DNA of 64,000 nt, taken from positions 124,001 through 188,000 of the forward strand of contig NZ_SLTI01000007.1 of assembly GCF_004347735.1 (NCBI RefSeq), written 5' to 3'. The position numbers were made by a program, and so were the translations under genes. Positions 56,538 to 64,000 of the stretch are shown in pieces. Every line of letters begins with the position of its first letter. Positions within the stretch are counted from its first letter, which is position 1. The notes under the pieces are model-generated. The model was not told the DNA's origin. It was given only the letters and a program-made list of their open reading frames with translations, and searched no databases. The DNA comes from Sulfuricurvum sp. IAE1 (GTDB taxonomy: Bacteria > Campylobacterota > Campylobacteria > Campylobacterales > Sulfurimonadaceae).

Positions 56538-57185
56538 ATGCGTCAATACGAAACCTATCGGTGTAATGTCTGCGGCAACGAAGTCGAAATCCAGAAAGTA
56601 GGCGGGGGAACGTTGGTGTGCTGCGGTGAAGAGATGGAAATGACCACCGAAAACCTCACGGCGGTGAACCTGATGAAAGCGTTCGGGGGCGAGAGCATGG
56701 CCCGGAACAAATATGAGCTGTTCGCCGACATCGCACGCGATGAAGGGTGGCATGCGGTCGAACGCCATTTCCGCGAAGCGGCGTTCAACGAAATGTATCA
56801 CGCTCGCGCACAATATAAAGCGTACCACAAACTGATTTACGGCCACGAGATCGATGCAACACCAGAAAATCTCGATACGGCGATGCAGGGGGAAAATTAC
56901 GAGCACACGGTGATGTATCCTTCCTTCGCCGAAATCGCGACGGCAGAAGGCCACAAAGAACTTGCGCGTCTTTTCACGGCGATCGGAAAGGTCGAAGTGG
57001 AACACGAACGTGAATACGCGGCTCTCAAAGAAGCCCTGATCGCTGACGGCTTTTTCTCAAGCCCTGATGAAGAAATCTGGGTTTGTGAAGTGTGCGGACA
57101 CGTTCACAGAGGGAAAAAGCCTCCTGTCGCCTGTCCGCTGTGCAAAGTAGGGCGTGAATATTTCAAACGTGAGCACCTGCACTAA
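56538..57185 (+). CDS. Desulforubrerythrin (rubrerythrin with N-terminal desulforedoxin-like domain)
   Basis: The start MRQYETYRC at 56538 has AGGAG 5 bases upstream; ATG at 56535 is also possible. The 215-residue protein has a desulforedoxin-like iron site (Cys9, Cys12, Cys28, Cys29), a central four-helix di-iron domain (about 40-170, with E-x6-Y and ExxH sets such as FNEMYHARAQYKAYH and KVEVEHEREY) and a C-terminal rubredoxin domain (WVCEVCGHVHRGKKPPVACPLCKV). This three-domain form was described in C. jejuni and reduces hydrogen peroxide with NADH-derived electrons. The reductase is not in the window. It is divergent from the heme-uptake operon. Confidence 0.92.
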   Translation: MRQYETYRCNVCGNEVEIQKVGGGTLVCCGEEMEMTTENLTAVNLMKAFGGESMARNKYELFADIARDEGWHAVERHFREAAFNEMYHARAQYKAYHKLIYGHEIDATPENLDTAMQGENYEHTVMYPSFAEIATAEGHKELARLFTAIGKVEVEHEREYAALKEALIADGFFSSPDEEIWVCEVCGHVHRGKKPPVACPLCKVGREYFKREHLH

Positions 57186-57186
57186 A

Positions 57187-57203
57187 CCCCCTCCTCCGGG
57201 GGG
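57187..57203 (+). terminator. GC-rich hairpin after desulforubrerythrin
   Basis: CCCCC and GGGGG pair around a 6-base loop immediately after the stop. There is no U-tract, and the next small gene begins 15 bases later, so it may reduce rather than end transcription. Confidence 0.4.
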
Positions 57204-57217
57204 ACAAGGAGTACCCC

Positions 57218-57370
57218 GTGAAAGAACTCTGCAAACTGGGAAAATCCGATCTGAAATCGGATTTCAAAAAAATCGTTAAAATCGTCAAAAATCCGAAATA
57301 TATCTGTATCAAATGCGCGCGCGTTGCAATAGAGAAAAAATACCTGTGTGAACCGGAGAAAATGCAGTAG
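57218..57370 (+). CDS. Small CxxC protein (50 residues)
   Basis: GTG at 57218 has AAGGAG 6 bases upstream. The 50-residue, lysine-rich product begins KELCKLGKSD and contains YICIKCARVAIEKKYLCEP, giving four cysteines in a C-x-n-CxxC-x-n-C pattern that could bind zinc or an iron-sulfur centre. It is encoded just after desulforubrerythrin, so a role in iron or peroxide stress is possible. I know similar short proteins only as unnamed ones in proteobacteria. Too short for ordinary gene finders with a 60-residue cut-off. Confidence 0.7.
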   Translation: MKELCKLGKSDLKSDFKKIVKIVKNPKYICIKCARVAIEKKYLCEPEKMQ

Positions 57371-57441
57371 GGAAAGATGCGCCCACACGAACTTTTAGGT
57401 GTGAAAAAAAAGAAGGAGTGGACACAAGCGGAATTATACAG

Positions 57442-57472
57442 GATAAAACTTATCTTGCGGATAAGTTTTATC
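57442..57472. terminator. Perfect 13-base inverted repeat between convergent genes
   Basis: GATAAAACTTATC and GATAAGTTTTATC, 5-base loop TTGCG. It lies between the small CxxC gene (+) and the rhodanese gene (-), 14 bases from the rhodanese stop. Position favours a bidirectional transcription end. The AT-rich symmetrical arms could also be an operator. Confidence 0.5.
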
Positions 57473-57486
57473 GCTAATCATAACGG

Positions 57487-58371
57487 TTACTCGGAAAACG
57501 TTTCGTAGCGGTATTGCGCTATCGGAGTATCCTCACGGTTCCCCCACTCTTTCATCGAGGCATCGTACAGACGGACGTTCTTGTATCCCAATACGCCGCT
57601 GAGGATAAAATAGTTGAATGACGTTTCAAGCCCTCCCGTACAATACACCAGGACTTCTTTGTTCTTGTCAAGTTTGTACCCCTCTTTGAATACGTTTTCA
57701 AGCATCGCTTTGGGCTTGAGGATATAATCTTTATCTACCGAATAATTCCACGAATAGCTCATGGCTCCCCGGATATGACCGTTACGCTTCACTGTCGGGG
57801 TGGGGGTTACCCCCAGATACATGTCCCCGGGTCTGGCATCGATCATCGGCAATTTTCCGAGATGGTTTTTGACATAGCCGATATCGGCGATTTTGGCCGG
57901 ATCGATTTTGGCCTTATAGGCAGTCGGTTTAAGGACCGGTTCCTCCTGGGTGAGAGGCAAAGAGGCGTTCGTCCACCCTTTCATCCCGCCGTCGAGCAGT
58001 GCTACGTTTTTGATCCCGTGGTAGTTGAGAGCCCAGTAAATATAGCTCGTTTTAAGCAGGTCTTTCGGATCGTTGATGGGGGCATAGAGTACGACATCGC
58101 TTTTAGCGTCGATCCCCAGCCGGGAGATTTCCGCTTCGATCTGGGCAACCGGACGTACCGAGAGGAACGTACCGTTATCAAAACGCCATTTGGCGATTGA
58201 TGTATGGGCCGCACCGGGTATGTGCCCGAGCGCGTACGAATCCCCTTCGGAAACTTCGACGATCCGGAGATGGGCATCGTTTTTGTGTTCATTGAGCCAT
58301 TGCGGGGTGACGACGGGCTCGATTGCCATCAACGAGACAACCGCTGCCGCTAAAGCCGTTACAATTTTCAT
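57487..58371 (-). CDS. Periplasmic two-domain rhodanese (sulfurtransferase)
   Basis: The 294-residue protein has a signal peptide (MKIVTALAAAVVSLMAIEP) and two rhodanese domains (about 22-140 and 160-285). Only the second has the active-site cysteine, in VLVYCTGGLETS; the first, with LYAPINDP in its place, is structural. It transfers sulfane sulfur, for example from thiosulfate or tetrathionate metabolism, to cyanide or other acceptors in the periplasm. This fits a sulfur-oxidising Campylobacterota, although no sox gene is seen here. It is divergent from the TolC-type operon. Confidence 0.9.
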   Translation of the reverse strand: MKIVTALAAAVVSLMAIEPVVTPQWLNEHKNDAHLRIVEVSEGDSYALGHIPGAAHTSIAKWRFDNGTFLSVRPVAQIEAEISRLGIDAKSDVVLYAPINDPKDLLKTSYIYWALNYHGIKNVALLDGGMKGWTNASLPLTQEEPVLKPTAYKAKIDPAKIADIGYVKNHLGKLPMIDARPGDMYLGVTPTPTVKRNGHIRGAMSYSWNYSVDKDYILKPKAMLENVFKEGYKLDKNKEVLVYCTGGLETSFNYFILSGVLGYKNVRLYDASMKEWGNREDTPIAQYRYETFSE

Positions 58372-58500
58372 GCGTTTCCTTTAAAACAATTTCGCCTATG
58401 GTAGAGGGTTTTCACTTAAAGGATAATTTTTTTTCCTTTATTAACTTTCCGTTTATACGTTTTGCTTCTTTGTTAGCAAAAAACGGTGTATGATGGCGGT

Positions 58501-59709
58501 ATGAAATACCCGGTATTGTTAATCCTTTTTTTGTTGTCGGACGTTTGCCGTGCCGACGAGCCCTACACACTCCTTTCCCCCGAGAAACAGGAAATGCTGC
58601 GCCTGGAACGCGAAGCGTACGAAGCCGAACATGAAAAGCTGCGAACCAACTGGATCGCCCCGCTCAACCTGAGCGGCACGTACGATTACGACCGTAGCGC
58701 ACAAGGAGAGTTTTTCAGCACGACCGAAACCGTTTCGGGATCGATCGCACAGGATGTTTTCCGCTCCGGGGGAATTACCTATCAGATCGCCTATGCCGAC
58801 GCAAAAAAAGAGCGTGAATCCCTTTCGCGACAGAAAGAGATTGCGCTACTCAACCGACAGCTCTTTATTTCGATCCTCGAATACCGCAAAGCCCTCTTCG
58901 AAAAAGAGCAAACCGCTCTCAAACTCAAAAATAAAGAGATCGAAGTTGCGATCAAACGCCATCTTTTCGACGCTGGCAAAGCCGACATCACCGAGCTCAA
59001 CAACGCTTTGATGGAAAAAAGTGCCGAACTCAAATCGCTCGCCGCTATAGAGTATTCGATCGCCGAACAGCGCTACGAAATTGCCAAAATCAGCGATGTA
59101 GCCGCCGATTCCTTTGAGCTTCCGCGGTTCGAGCTCATCGATCGCAAAGCCTACCTCGACGAGGAACTCGACCTCCGCTACACCCGCGCCAACACCCAGA
59201 CGCAACGTTACGCTTATGAAGTGACCGCATCCGACTACCTTCCCTCAATTGCCCTCAACGCCGCGCTGGGATACCGCCGTTACGATCCCAAAGAGCGTAC
59301 GGGCGACTACGACGGACACTATTACAATACCGGCATCTCGCTCACGCTGCCGTTGAGCTATAACGCTTCGTCGACGGTGCAGGAAGCCAGAGCCCTCTAT
59401 CTCAAGGAAGCGGCCTCTGTCGCCGACAAACGGCGGTCTCTGGAGGGATCATACGCACAGGCGGTCGAAAAAATCAAAAGTTTCGAGGAGACGATCGCCC
59501 TCATCCGGCGCAATCTATCCCTTTACGATGACCTGATCGGCGCGATACGCTCTGGGGTAGAGGCCGGAACGAAAACCGGCTACGATCTTCAGACGCTTCA
59601 AAATTCCCGCTCAATCGAGGAATTTGATATTCGTATCTACGAAATCGATATCCAAATCGAATTGGCCAAACTCCATTTTGCACTCAATCCCTCCAAGGAA
59701 CTGCCATGA
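58501..59709 (+). CDS. TolC family outer-membrane efflux protein
   Basis: The ATG at 58501 begins a signal peptide (MKYPVLLILFLLSDVCRA). The 402-residue protein is mostly long alpha-helices with two regions of similarity typical of TolC's tandem repeat (LNRQLFISILEYRKALFEKEQTAL and SYAQAVEKIKSFEETIALIRRNL) and beta-strand pairs such as YLPSIALNAALGY. It is shorter than TolC (about 470) and probably works as the exit duct for the MacA/MacB proteins encoded next. Overlap of 4 bases with the adaptor gene. Confidence 0.87.
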   Translation: MKYPVLLILFLLSDVCRADEPYTLLSPEKQEMLRLEREAYEAEHEKLRTNWIAPLNLSGTYDYDRSAQGEFFSTTETVSGSIAQDVFRSGGITYQIAYADAKKERESLSRQKEIALLNRQLFISILEYRKALFEKEQTALKLKNKEIEVAIKRHLFDAGKADITELNNALMEKSAELKSLAAIEYSIAEQRYEIAKISDVAADSFELPRFELIDRKAYLDEELDLRYTRANTQTQRYAYEVTASDYLPSIALNAALGYRRYDPKERTGDYDGHYYNTGISLTLPLSYNASSTVQEARALYLKEAASVADKRRSLEGSYAQAVEKIKSFEETIALIRRNLSLYDDLIGAIRSGVEAGTKTGYDLQTLQNSRSIEEFDIRIYEIDIQIELAKLHFALNPSKELP

Positions 59710-60917
59710 ATTCCGATCCGATCCGACAAACTTTGGGACTTGACACCCCCCCGGAGCGCACACGTAAAAAACGGATTGCCTGGATTGCCGCGGCGGCCGT
59801 ATTGACCGTCGGATCGGGCATATGGTATCAAAATACCAAAGTGACACCCCTAGAATATATGACCGAACCGGTTACCATCAAGACCCTCACCACCAGCGTC
59901 TCGGCAACGGGGAACCTCGAACCCACCAACACCGTCGAAGTGGGCATCGAAGTTTCCGGGACGATCGAAGCGGTGAACGTCGACTATAACGACCGCGTCA
60001 AAAAAGGGGAAGTGATGGCACGGCTGGATACGACGAAACTCCTCGCCCAGGCCGTCGGTTCCAAAGCCTCCCTCGAACGTTTCCGGGCCAACATCGCCGA
60101 AGCCGAAGCCGCGTACCGAAATGCCCGCACCGAATTGGATAGGGTGATGAAGATGGCGGCGGCAACCCGCGGGAACTACCCCTCTGCGCAGGAAATCGAT
60201 GATGCCCGCACTGCCGTCGAAAAAGCCCATGCCCAGGTCGCAGCCGCAAAAGCGCAGGCGGAGCAGGCCCGCGCCCAGCTCCAGACCGATGAAGAGAACA
60301 TCCGCAAAGCGACCGTCGTCTCTCCCGTAGAAGGGATCGTCCTCGAACGCAAAGTCGAGCCGGGGCAAACGGTCGTCGCATCAATGCAGACCCCGGTCCT
60401 CTTTACGATGGCCGAAGACCTCAGCGTCATGAAAGCGATCGTCAGCGTCGACGAAGCCGATATCGGGGAGGTCAAAGAGAATCAAAAAGTAGAATTCACC
60501 GTCGATGCGTATCCCAACCGGATCTTTGAAGGGATCATCACGCAGCTACGCCTGAACTCCCAGATCGTCAACGGCGTCGTTACCTACGACGCCGTGGTAA
60601 AAATCGATAACAAAAAACTGCTTTTGCGGCCGGGAATGACCGTTTCGGCCCGCATCGTCACCGGAACCTATCCCGCTCAGCTTACCATCCCCAACGCGGC
60701 GCTGCGGTTTACCCCCGATTCGGAAAAAGGGGACGGGGTCAAAAAAGCAAAACCCCTCTCCTCGGGGAATCTCCGATACGTCTGGACGCTGCGCGATGGG
60801 AATCCGCTCAAAACAGCCGTAAAGATTATCCGTACCGACGGTTCGTCGACTGCGGTCACCTCGACGTCACTCAAAAAAGGGGACGCCGTTATCGTCGGCA
60901 CCCGGGAAAAACACTGA
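59706..60917 (+). CDS. MacA-like periplasmic adaptor (HlyD family)
   Basis: The 403-residue protein has one N-terminal transmembrane helix (about 24-42), a lipoyl-like half (LEPTNTVEVGIEVSGTIEAV, about 65-100), an alpha-helical hairpin (about 105-200), a second lipoyl half (VVSPVEGIVLERKVEPGQTV) and a beta-barrel domain. It bridges the MacB-type ABC transporter and the TolC-like duct. Overlaps of 4 bases (before) and 1 base (after, TGATG) mark a tight operon. Confidence 0.92.
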   Translation: MNSDPIRQTLGLDTPPERTRKKRIAWIAAAAVLTVGSGIWYQNTKVTPLEYMTEPVTIKTLTTSVSATGNLEPTNTVEVGIEVSGTIEAVNVDYNDRVKKGEVMARLDTTKLLAQAVGSKASLERFRANIAEAEAAYRNARTELDRVMKMAAATRGNYPSAQEIDDARTAVEKAHAQVAAAKAQAEQARAQLQTDEENIRKATVVSPVEGIVLERKVEPGQTVVASMQTPVLFTMAEDLSVMKAIVSVDEADIGEVKENQKVEFTVDAYPNRIFEGIITQLRLNSQIVNGVVTYDAVVKIDNKKLLLRPGMTVSARIVTGTYPAQLTIPNAALRFTPDSEKGDGVKKAKPLSSGNLRYVWTLRDGNPLKTAVKIIRTDGSSTAVTSTSLKKGDAVIVGTREKH

Positions 60918-61612
60918 TGGCACCCTCCTCCCAAACGCTCATCGAACTGCGAAGCGCGGTCAAGTCCTACGGCGAGGGGGAGGCCGCGGCCTATGCCCTG
61001 CGCGGGGTCGACCTCCGGATCGGGGCGGGAGAATTCGTCGCCATCATGGGGCCCAGCGGTTCGGGAAAATCGACCGCCATGAACATCATCGGATGCCTCG
61101 ACACACCTAGCGACGGACACTACCTCTTCGAAGGGGTCGACGTCGGGGCACTGACACGCGATCAGAGGGCTCTGCTGCGGCGCAACTACATCGGGTTCAT
61201 TTTTCAGGGGTTCAACCTGCTGGGAAAAACTTCTGCGGTCGAAAACGTCGAGCTTCCCCTCCTCTACCGCGGATTCGCGGCGGAAGCGCGGCGGGAAAAA
61301 GCGCTCGAAGCACTCCGCAGCGTCGGGCTTGAACACGTTGCCCACCATACCCCTGCCGAACTCTCCGGAGGCCAACAGCAACGGGTCGCCATAGCCCGGG
61401 CCATCGTCACCGACCCGCTCATCCTGCTGGCCGACGAACCCACCGGGAACCTCGACTCGGCCAAAAGCATCGAGGTTATGGAGCTTCTGGCCTCTTTTAA
61501 CCGTGAGCGGGGGATCACGATCATCATGGTAACCCACGAAAGCGATATGGCCGCATACGCCTCGCGCACCGTCCGCTTCCGCGACGGGTTGATCGACGGA
61601 GCCGGCGCATGA
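60917..61612 (+). CDS. MacB-type ABC transporter ATPase subunit
   Basis: The 231-residue ATPase has Walker A GPSGSGKST, the FtsE/LolD/MacB-type FQGFNLLGKTSAVENVELPL, the signature LSGGQQQRVAIARAIV and Walker B LLADEPTGNLD. It drives the permease encoded next. In E. coli these parts are fused in MacB; here they are separate proteins. Exported substrate unknown (macrolide, enterotoxin and peptide exporters share this family). Confidence 0.93.
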   Translation: MAPSSQTLIELRSAVKSYGEGEAAAYALRGVDLRIGAGEFVAIMGPSGSGKSTAMNIIGCLDTPSDGHYLFEGVDVGALTRDQRALLRRNYIGFIFQGFNLLGKTSAVENVELPLLYRGFAAEARREKALEALRSVGLEHVAHHTPAELSGGQQQRVAIARAIVTDPLILLADEPTGNLDSAKSIEVMELLASFNRERGITIIMVTHESDMAAYASRTVRFRDGLIDGAGA

Positions 61613-62820
61613 TCTGGAACGCTTTTTTGCTGGCTTTGCGTGAAATACGCCGCAGCGCCATGCGCTCGATCCTCACCACCCTTGGGATCGTGATCGGGGT
61701 TGCGTCCGTCATCGCGATGGTAATGCTCGGCGACGCCACGACCGCCTACGTCACGAACAGTATTTCCAAACTGGGGACGAACATGCTCGTCGTCATCCCG
61801 GGGCAGGAACGTCGCGGCCCCCCCAGCAGCGACCTGACCGCCAAACGTTTCACCCACAACGACGTCGAAGCCCTCAAGCACGAAATCGACCGCATCCGCG
61901 GCGCCGCCCCGGTGGGGTCGATTTCGATGCATGCGGTGTACGGCAACCAGAATTATTCCACGACCGTCGAGGGGAGCGACAACGACTACTTTACGATCAA
62001 AGACTGGGTGTTTGCTTCCGGACGGCCCTTTTCGGACGCGGAGCTTCAGGGGGGAAAAGCGGTCTGCGTCATCGGCGAAACGGTTCGGCGCGAACTCTTC
62101 GGCAACCAGCCTCCCCTGGGTGAATCGATCCGGCTGGAGAATTTTTCCTGCGAGGTGATCGGCGTCCTCGAACCTAAAGGGGCAGCGATGTTCGGGATGG
62201 ACCAAGACGATATCGTCGTGGTGCCGATCCGTATGTTTCAGCGCCGTATCAGCGGGAACCAGGATATTTCCCGCATCATGATCTCCGCCGAATCGGCATC
62301 GGCGATCGAAGCGGTCAAAAGTTCCGTTACCCTTTTAATGCAGGAGCGACGCCGCATCCAGCAGGGGGAAGAAGACGACTTCAACGTACGCGACATGCGT
62401 GAAATGGTTCAGACCCTCTCCTCGACGACGCAGATGCTCACCATCTTGTTGGGAGCCGTAGCGGCCATCAGCCTCCTTGTGGGGGGGATCGGGATCATGA
62501 ACATCATGCTCGTCTCCGTCACCGAGCGGACCCGCGAAATCGGCATACGCCTCGCGATCGGGGCATTGGAGCGCGAAGTGCTGCTTCAGTTTCTCGTCGA
62601 AGCGATCGTCCTCTCATCGCTGGGCGGTATCATCGGGGTCGTGCTGGGCGTCGGGGCGGGGATCGCGATCAGCCTGTTTTTCGACCTGCCGCTCATTTTC
62701 AACACTTTCATCATCCTCGTCGCTTTTTTGTTTTCGGCCCTCGTGGGGATCGTGTTCGGATATTTCCCCGCGCGCAAAGCGGCACGGCTCAATCCGATCG
62801 ACGCTTTACGTCACGAATAA
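61609..62820 (+). CDS. MacB-type ABC transporter permease
   Basis: The 403-residue protein has the FtsX/MacB layout: one N-terminal transmembrane helix (about 20-42), a periplasmic domain (about 45-270) and three C-terminal helices (about 285-310, 335-360, 365-390), with TERTREIGIRLAIGA between and PARKAARLNPIDALRHE at the end. It overlaps the ATPase gene by 4 bases. With the preceding three genes it completes a tripartite efflux pump. Confidence 0.93.
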   Translation: MIWNAFLLALREIRRSAMRSILTTLGIVIGVASVIAMVMLGDATTAYVTNSISKLGTNMLVVIPGQERRGPPSSDLTAKRFTHNDVEALKHEIDRIRGAAPVGSISMHAVYGNQNYSTTVEGSDNDYFTIKDWVFASGRPFSDAELQGGKAVCVIGETVRRELFGNQPPLGESIRLENFSCEVIGVLEPKGAAMFGMDQDDIVVVPIRMFQRRISGNQDISRIMISAESASAIEAVKSSVTLLMQERRRIQQGEEDDFNVRDMREMVQTLSSTTQMLTILLGAVAAISLLVGGIGIMNIMLVSVTERTREIGIRLAIGALEREVLLQFLVEAIVLSSLGGIIGVVLGVGAGIAISLFFDLPLIFNTFIILVAFLFSALVGIVFGYFPARKAARLNPIDALRHE

Positions 62821-62832
62821 ATCGGACGATAT

Positions 62833-62838
62833 TATAAT
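62833..62838 (+). promoter_or_regulatory. -10 element for the 188-residue gene
   Basis: A perfect TATAAT 22 bases before the ATG at 62860, with GGAG in between, 13 bases after the MacB permease stop. So the next gene probably has its own promoter. Confidence 0.55.
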
Positions 62839-62859
62839 ATTCAGACAAAGGAGCGCATC

Positions 62860-63426
62860 ATGAAAATCGGTTCCGAACACCCCTCGGCGAATCCCTACGT
62901 CCAAAAAGGGATTTCAGCGGATGAAACCAAACGCGAAGAGTTCAAAGAAAAGGTCAAAAGCGGTGAGATCAGCGGTAAAAAACTGACCGAAGCGTATCTT
63001 GTCGAATACACCCAAAAAGCGCAACAAAACAGTGCGGACAATTTTGCCGCGCAAGGCGGCGTGTTCGATTTGAAAAAAGTGCGTGATCTGCTCGAGACGA
63101 TCGATTTCGAAGCGATCGGATACGATGGCAAGCCGATTGCCGACATGACCCCCGAAGAAGCGGCCGCACTGGTTTCCGAAGACGGGTTTTTCGGGATCAA
63201 GCAGACTTCCGAGCGGGTAGCCGGTTTCGTCATTTCGGGAGCGGGAGAAGATCTGGAGCGCCTCAAAGCCGGACGAGAAGGCGTTGTCCGCGGCTTCGAG
63301 GAAGCCGAGGCGATGTGGGGAGGAAAACTGCCCGACATCTCCTATCAAACGCAGGAGCGGACCCTTGCCCTTATCGACGAAAGGATCGCCGCACTCGGCG
63401 GCAACCTCCTCGATACGAGCATCTGA
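62860..63426 (+). CDS. Conserved hypothetical soluble protein
   Basis: The 188-residue protein is acidic and soluble, with no signal peptide or membrane helix. The first 60 residues are helical and charged; the rest (GGVFDLKKVRDLLETIDFEAIGY... then MTPEEAAALVSEDGFFGIKQTSERVAGFVI) is an alpha-beta segment of no family I can name with certainty. I have seen comparable Campylobacterota proteins labelled hydrogenase-4 component G, but nothing here supports that. GGAG is 7 bases before the ATG. Function unknown. Confidence 0.65.
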   Translation: MKIGSEHPSANPYVQKGISADETKREEFKEKVKSGEISGKKLTEAYLVEYTQKAQQNSADNFAAQGGVFDLKKVRDLLETIDFEAIGYDGKPIADMTPEEAAALVSEDGFFGIKQTSERVAGFVISGAGEDLERLKAGREGVVRGFEEAEAMWGGKLPDISYQTQERTLALIDERIAALGGNLLDTSI

Positions 63427-63432
63427 CCCCCC

Positions 63433-63870
63433 TTACTGCGGAGTCCGGCAATACGGACAGCTTTTCGCGGCGACAGGAATTTCCATCCCGCACTCCCCGC
63501 ACGTTTTGCCCGTCGGTGCAGCCGGTTCAGGGGCTGGTTCGGCCGCTTTGAGCCGGTTGTATGCTTTGACCATCATAAACATCACAAACCCCAGAATCGT
63601 AAACGAAATCACGTCGTTGAGAAACACCCCCACTTTGATGGCGGGTGCCCCTGCCGCATCCAGCGCTGTGAGGGAAGTATATTCCTTCCCGTCAAGCGCG
63701 ATAAAAAGGGACGAAAAATCGACCCCGCCCATCAGCAGCCCGATCGGCGGCATAATCACGTTGGCAACCAGCGATTTGACCACCGTCCCAAACGCCGCAC
63801 CGAAGATAAATCCGACCGCCATGTCGACGACATTCCCCGTAATGAGAAACTTTTTGAACTCCTGAAGCAT
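63433..63870 (-). CDS. mscL: Large-conductance mechanosensitive channel with C-terminal zinc ribbon
   Basis: MscL opens under membrane tension to release solutes in osmotic downshock. The ATG at 63870 has AAGGAG 6 bases upstream (a longer frame to 63897 lacks this). The 145-residue protein has the family start MLQEFKKFLITGNVVDMAVGFIFGAAFGTVVKSLV, two transmembrane helices, and then an Ala/Pro linker ending in a four-cysteine ribbon (TCGECGMEI..SCPYC). Standard MscL ends in a helical bundle of about 136 residues; here the ribbon replaces or follows it. It is co-directional with the HD-GYP gene upstream. Confidence 0.92.
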   Translation of the reverse strand: MLQEFKKFLITGNVVDMAVGFIFGAAFGTVVKSLVANVIMPPIGLLMGGVDFSSLFIALDGKEYTSLTALDAAGAPAIKVGVFLNDVISFTILGFVMFMMVKAYNRLKAAEPAPEPAAPTGKTCGECGMEIPVAAKSCPYCRTPQ

Positions 63871-63893
63871 CGGCAACTCCTTGAAATATGGGA

Positions 63894-64000
63894 TCAATCC
63901 GCGCTAACGTCCCTGAGGCGTTCGCGGATCGCCAGAAATTCATCCAGATGGGCGAAAAAGATATCGATCAGTCCGGGGTCGAAATGTTTACCCCTCTCTT
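63894..64000 (-). CDS. HD-GYP domain protein, C-terminal fragment (partial)
   Basis: The frame runs from the window edge to a TGA at 63894. The visible residues RGKHFDPGLIDIFFAHLDEF match the C-terminal end of HD-GYP cyclic-di-GMP phosphodiesterase domains (G-x-HFDP-x-L-x-D-x-F). The gene starts outside the window, so any receiver or sensor domain cannot be seen. It is 23 bases upstream of mscL on the same strand. Confidence 0.75.
   Translation of the reverse strand, partial: ERGKHFDPGLIDIFFAHLDEFLAIRERLRDVSAD

Noticed and set aside
57374..57412. CACAC/GTGTG hairpin with an A-tract as terminator
   Set aside because: The stem is 5 bases with a 10-base loop, and the homopolymer is A on the plus strand and lies upstream on the minus strand, wrong for intrinsic termination in either direction.
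1..64000. CRISPR arrays, tRNA/rRNA genes, insertion sequences, prophage, att sites or replication origin
   Set aside because: No regularly spaced long repeats, cloverleaf, transposase, integrase or DnaA-box cluster was seen by eye; a scan with dedicated tools would be decisive.

Overview
The window (64 kb, no replicon ends seen) looks like chromosomal DNA of a Campylobacterota (Epsilonproteobacteria) bacterium, most like the Sulfurimonas/Sulfuricurvum group. The main evidence is gene order. The run serA - membrane protein - rpsA - ispH - aroA - pheT - pheS - HIT, the run exported protein - polyprenyl synthase - hemA - proS - fxsA - hemC - ubiD, and the run rsmH/FtsL-like next to ppiD - ftsA - ftsZ all match, from memory, the order in Campylobacter jejuni. 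Other clade-typical genes are a desulforubrerythrin, a MutS fused to an HNH nuclease, and a UbiD-type decarboxylase of the kind used in futalosine menaquinone synthesis. Coding density is very high, with many 1-4 base ATGA or TGATG overlaps. I see no rRNA, tRNA, CRISPR, insertion sequence or prophage. No stretch over 300 bases lacks a gene once the short genes hemP (55790-55945) and a 50-residue CxxC protein (57218-57370) are counted.

Layout. 1-6505 (+): end of an RND pump, a DUF342/FapA protein, SelO, and a large soluble protein made of two sensor modules plus a CheW domain. 6506-13672 (-): thiamine-binding protein, MutS-HNH, serA, a membrane protein, rpsA. 13833-18761 (-): a two-partner secretion pair inserted between rpsA and ispH. 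18937-24354 (-): ispH, aroA, pheT, pheS. 24526-27914: HIT protein, SDR, OsmC protein, argH and a small cytochrome c. 28028-36297 (-): a heme, quinone and prenyl operon read from an extended -10 promoter. 36402-40436: FtsL-like, rsmH, a LysR regulator, an aldolase-fold pseudoenzyme and bioA. 40553-45354 (+): ppiD-like, ftsA, ftsZ, a J-domain protein and an orphan. 45371-48886 (-): Mla-type ATPase, DUF4149 protein, prmC, M48 protease and a small membrane protein. 49002-57370: iron and oxidative-stress region. 57487-63426: rhodanese, then a TolC/MacA/MacB-type exporter and an unknown protein. 63433-64000 (-): MscL with a zinc ribbon and the end of an HD-GYP protein.

How it fits together. The iron region is the clearest accessory module. 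One operon (siderophore receptor, PiuC-type hydroxylase, ExbB, ExbD, TonB) has a near-consensus sigma-70 promoter bracketed by two Fur-like boxes. A second operon (DUF2325, tiny ORF, HemP, TonB-dependent receptor) is divergent from desulforubrerythrin, and two identical 15-base Fur-like palindromes lie between them. The second receptor probably uses the TonB/ExbBD of the first operon, and HemP suggests heme as its cargo.

The most unusual signals are: four GTTGCA-type hexamers at an exact 11-base period upstream of the secretion pair; a three-hairpin element behind serA whose only two stem imperfections are G-U pairs on the transcribed strand; the tandem-sensor CheW protein with no membrane segment; and the HemP/DUF2325 operon.
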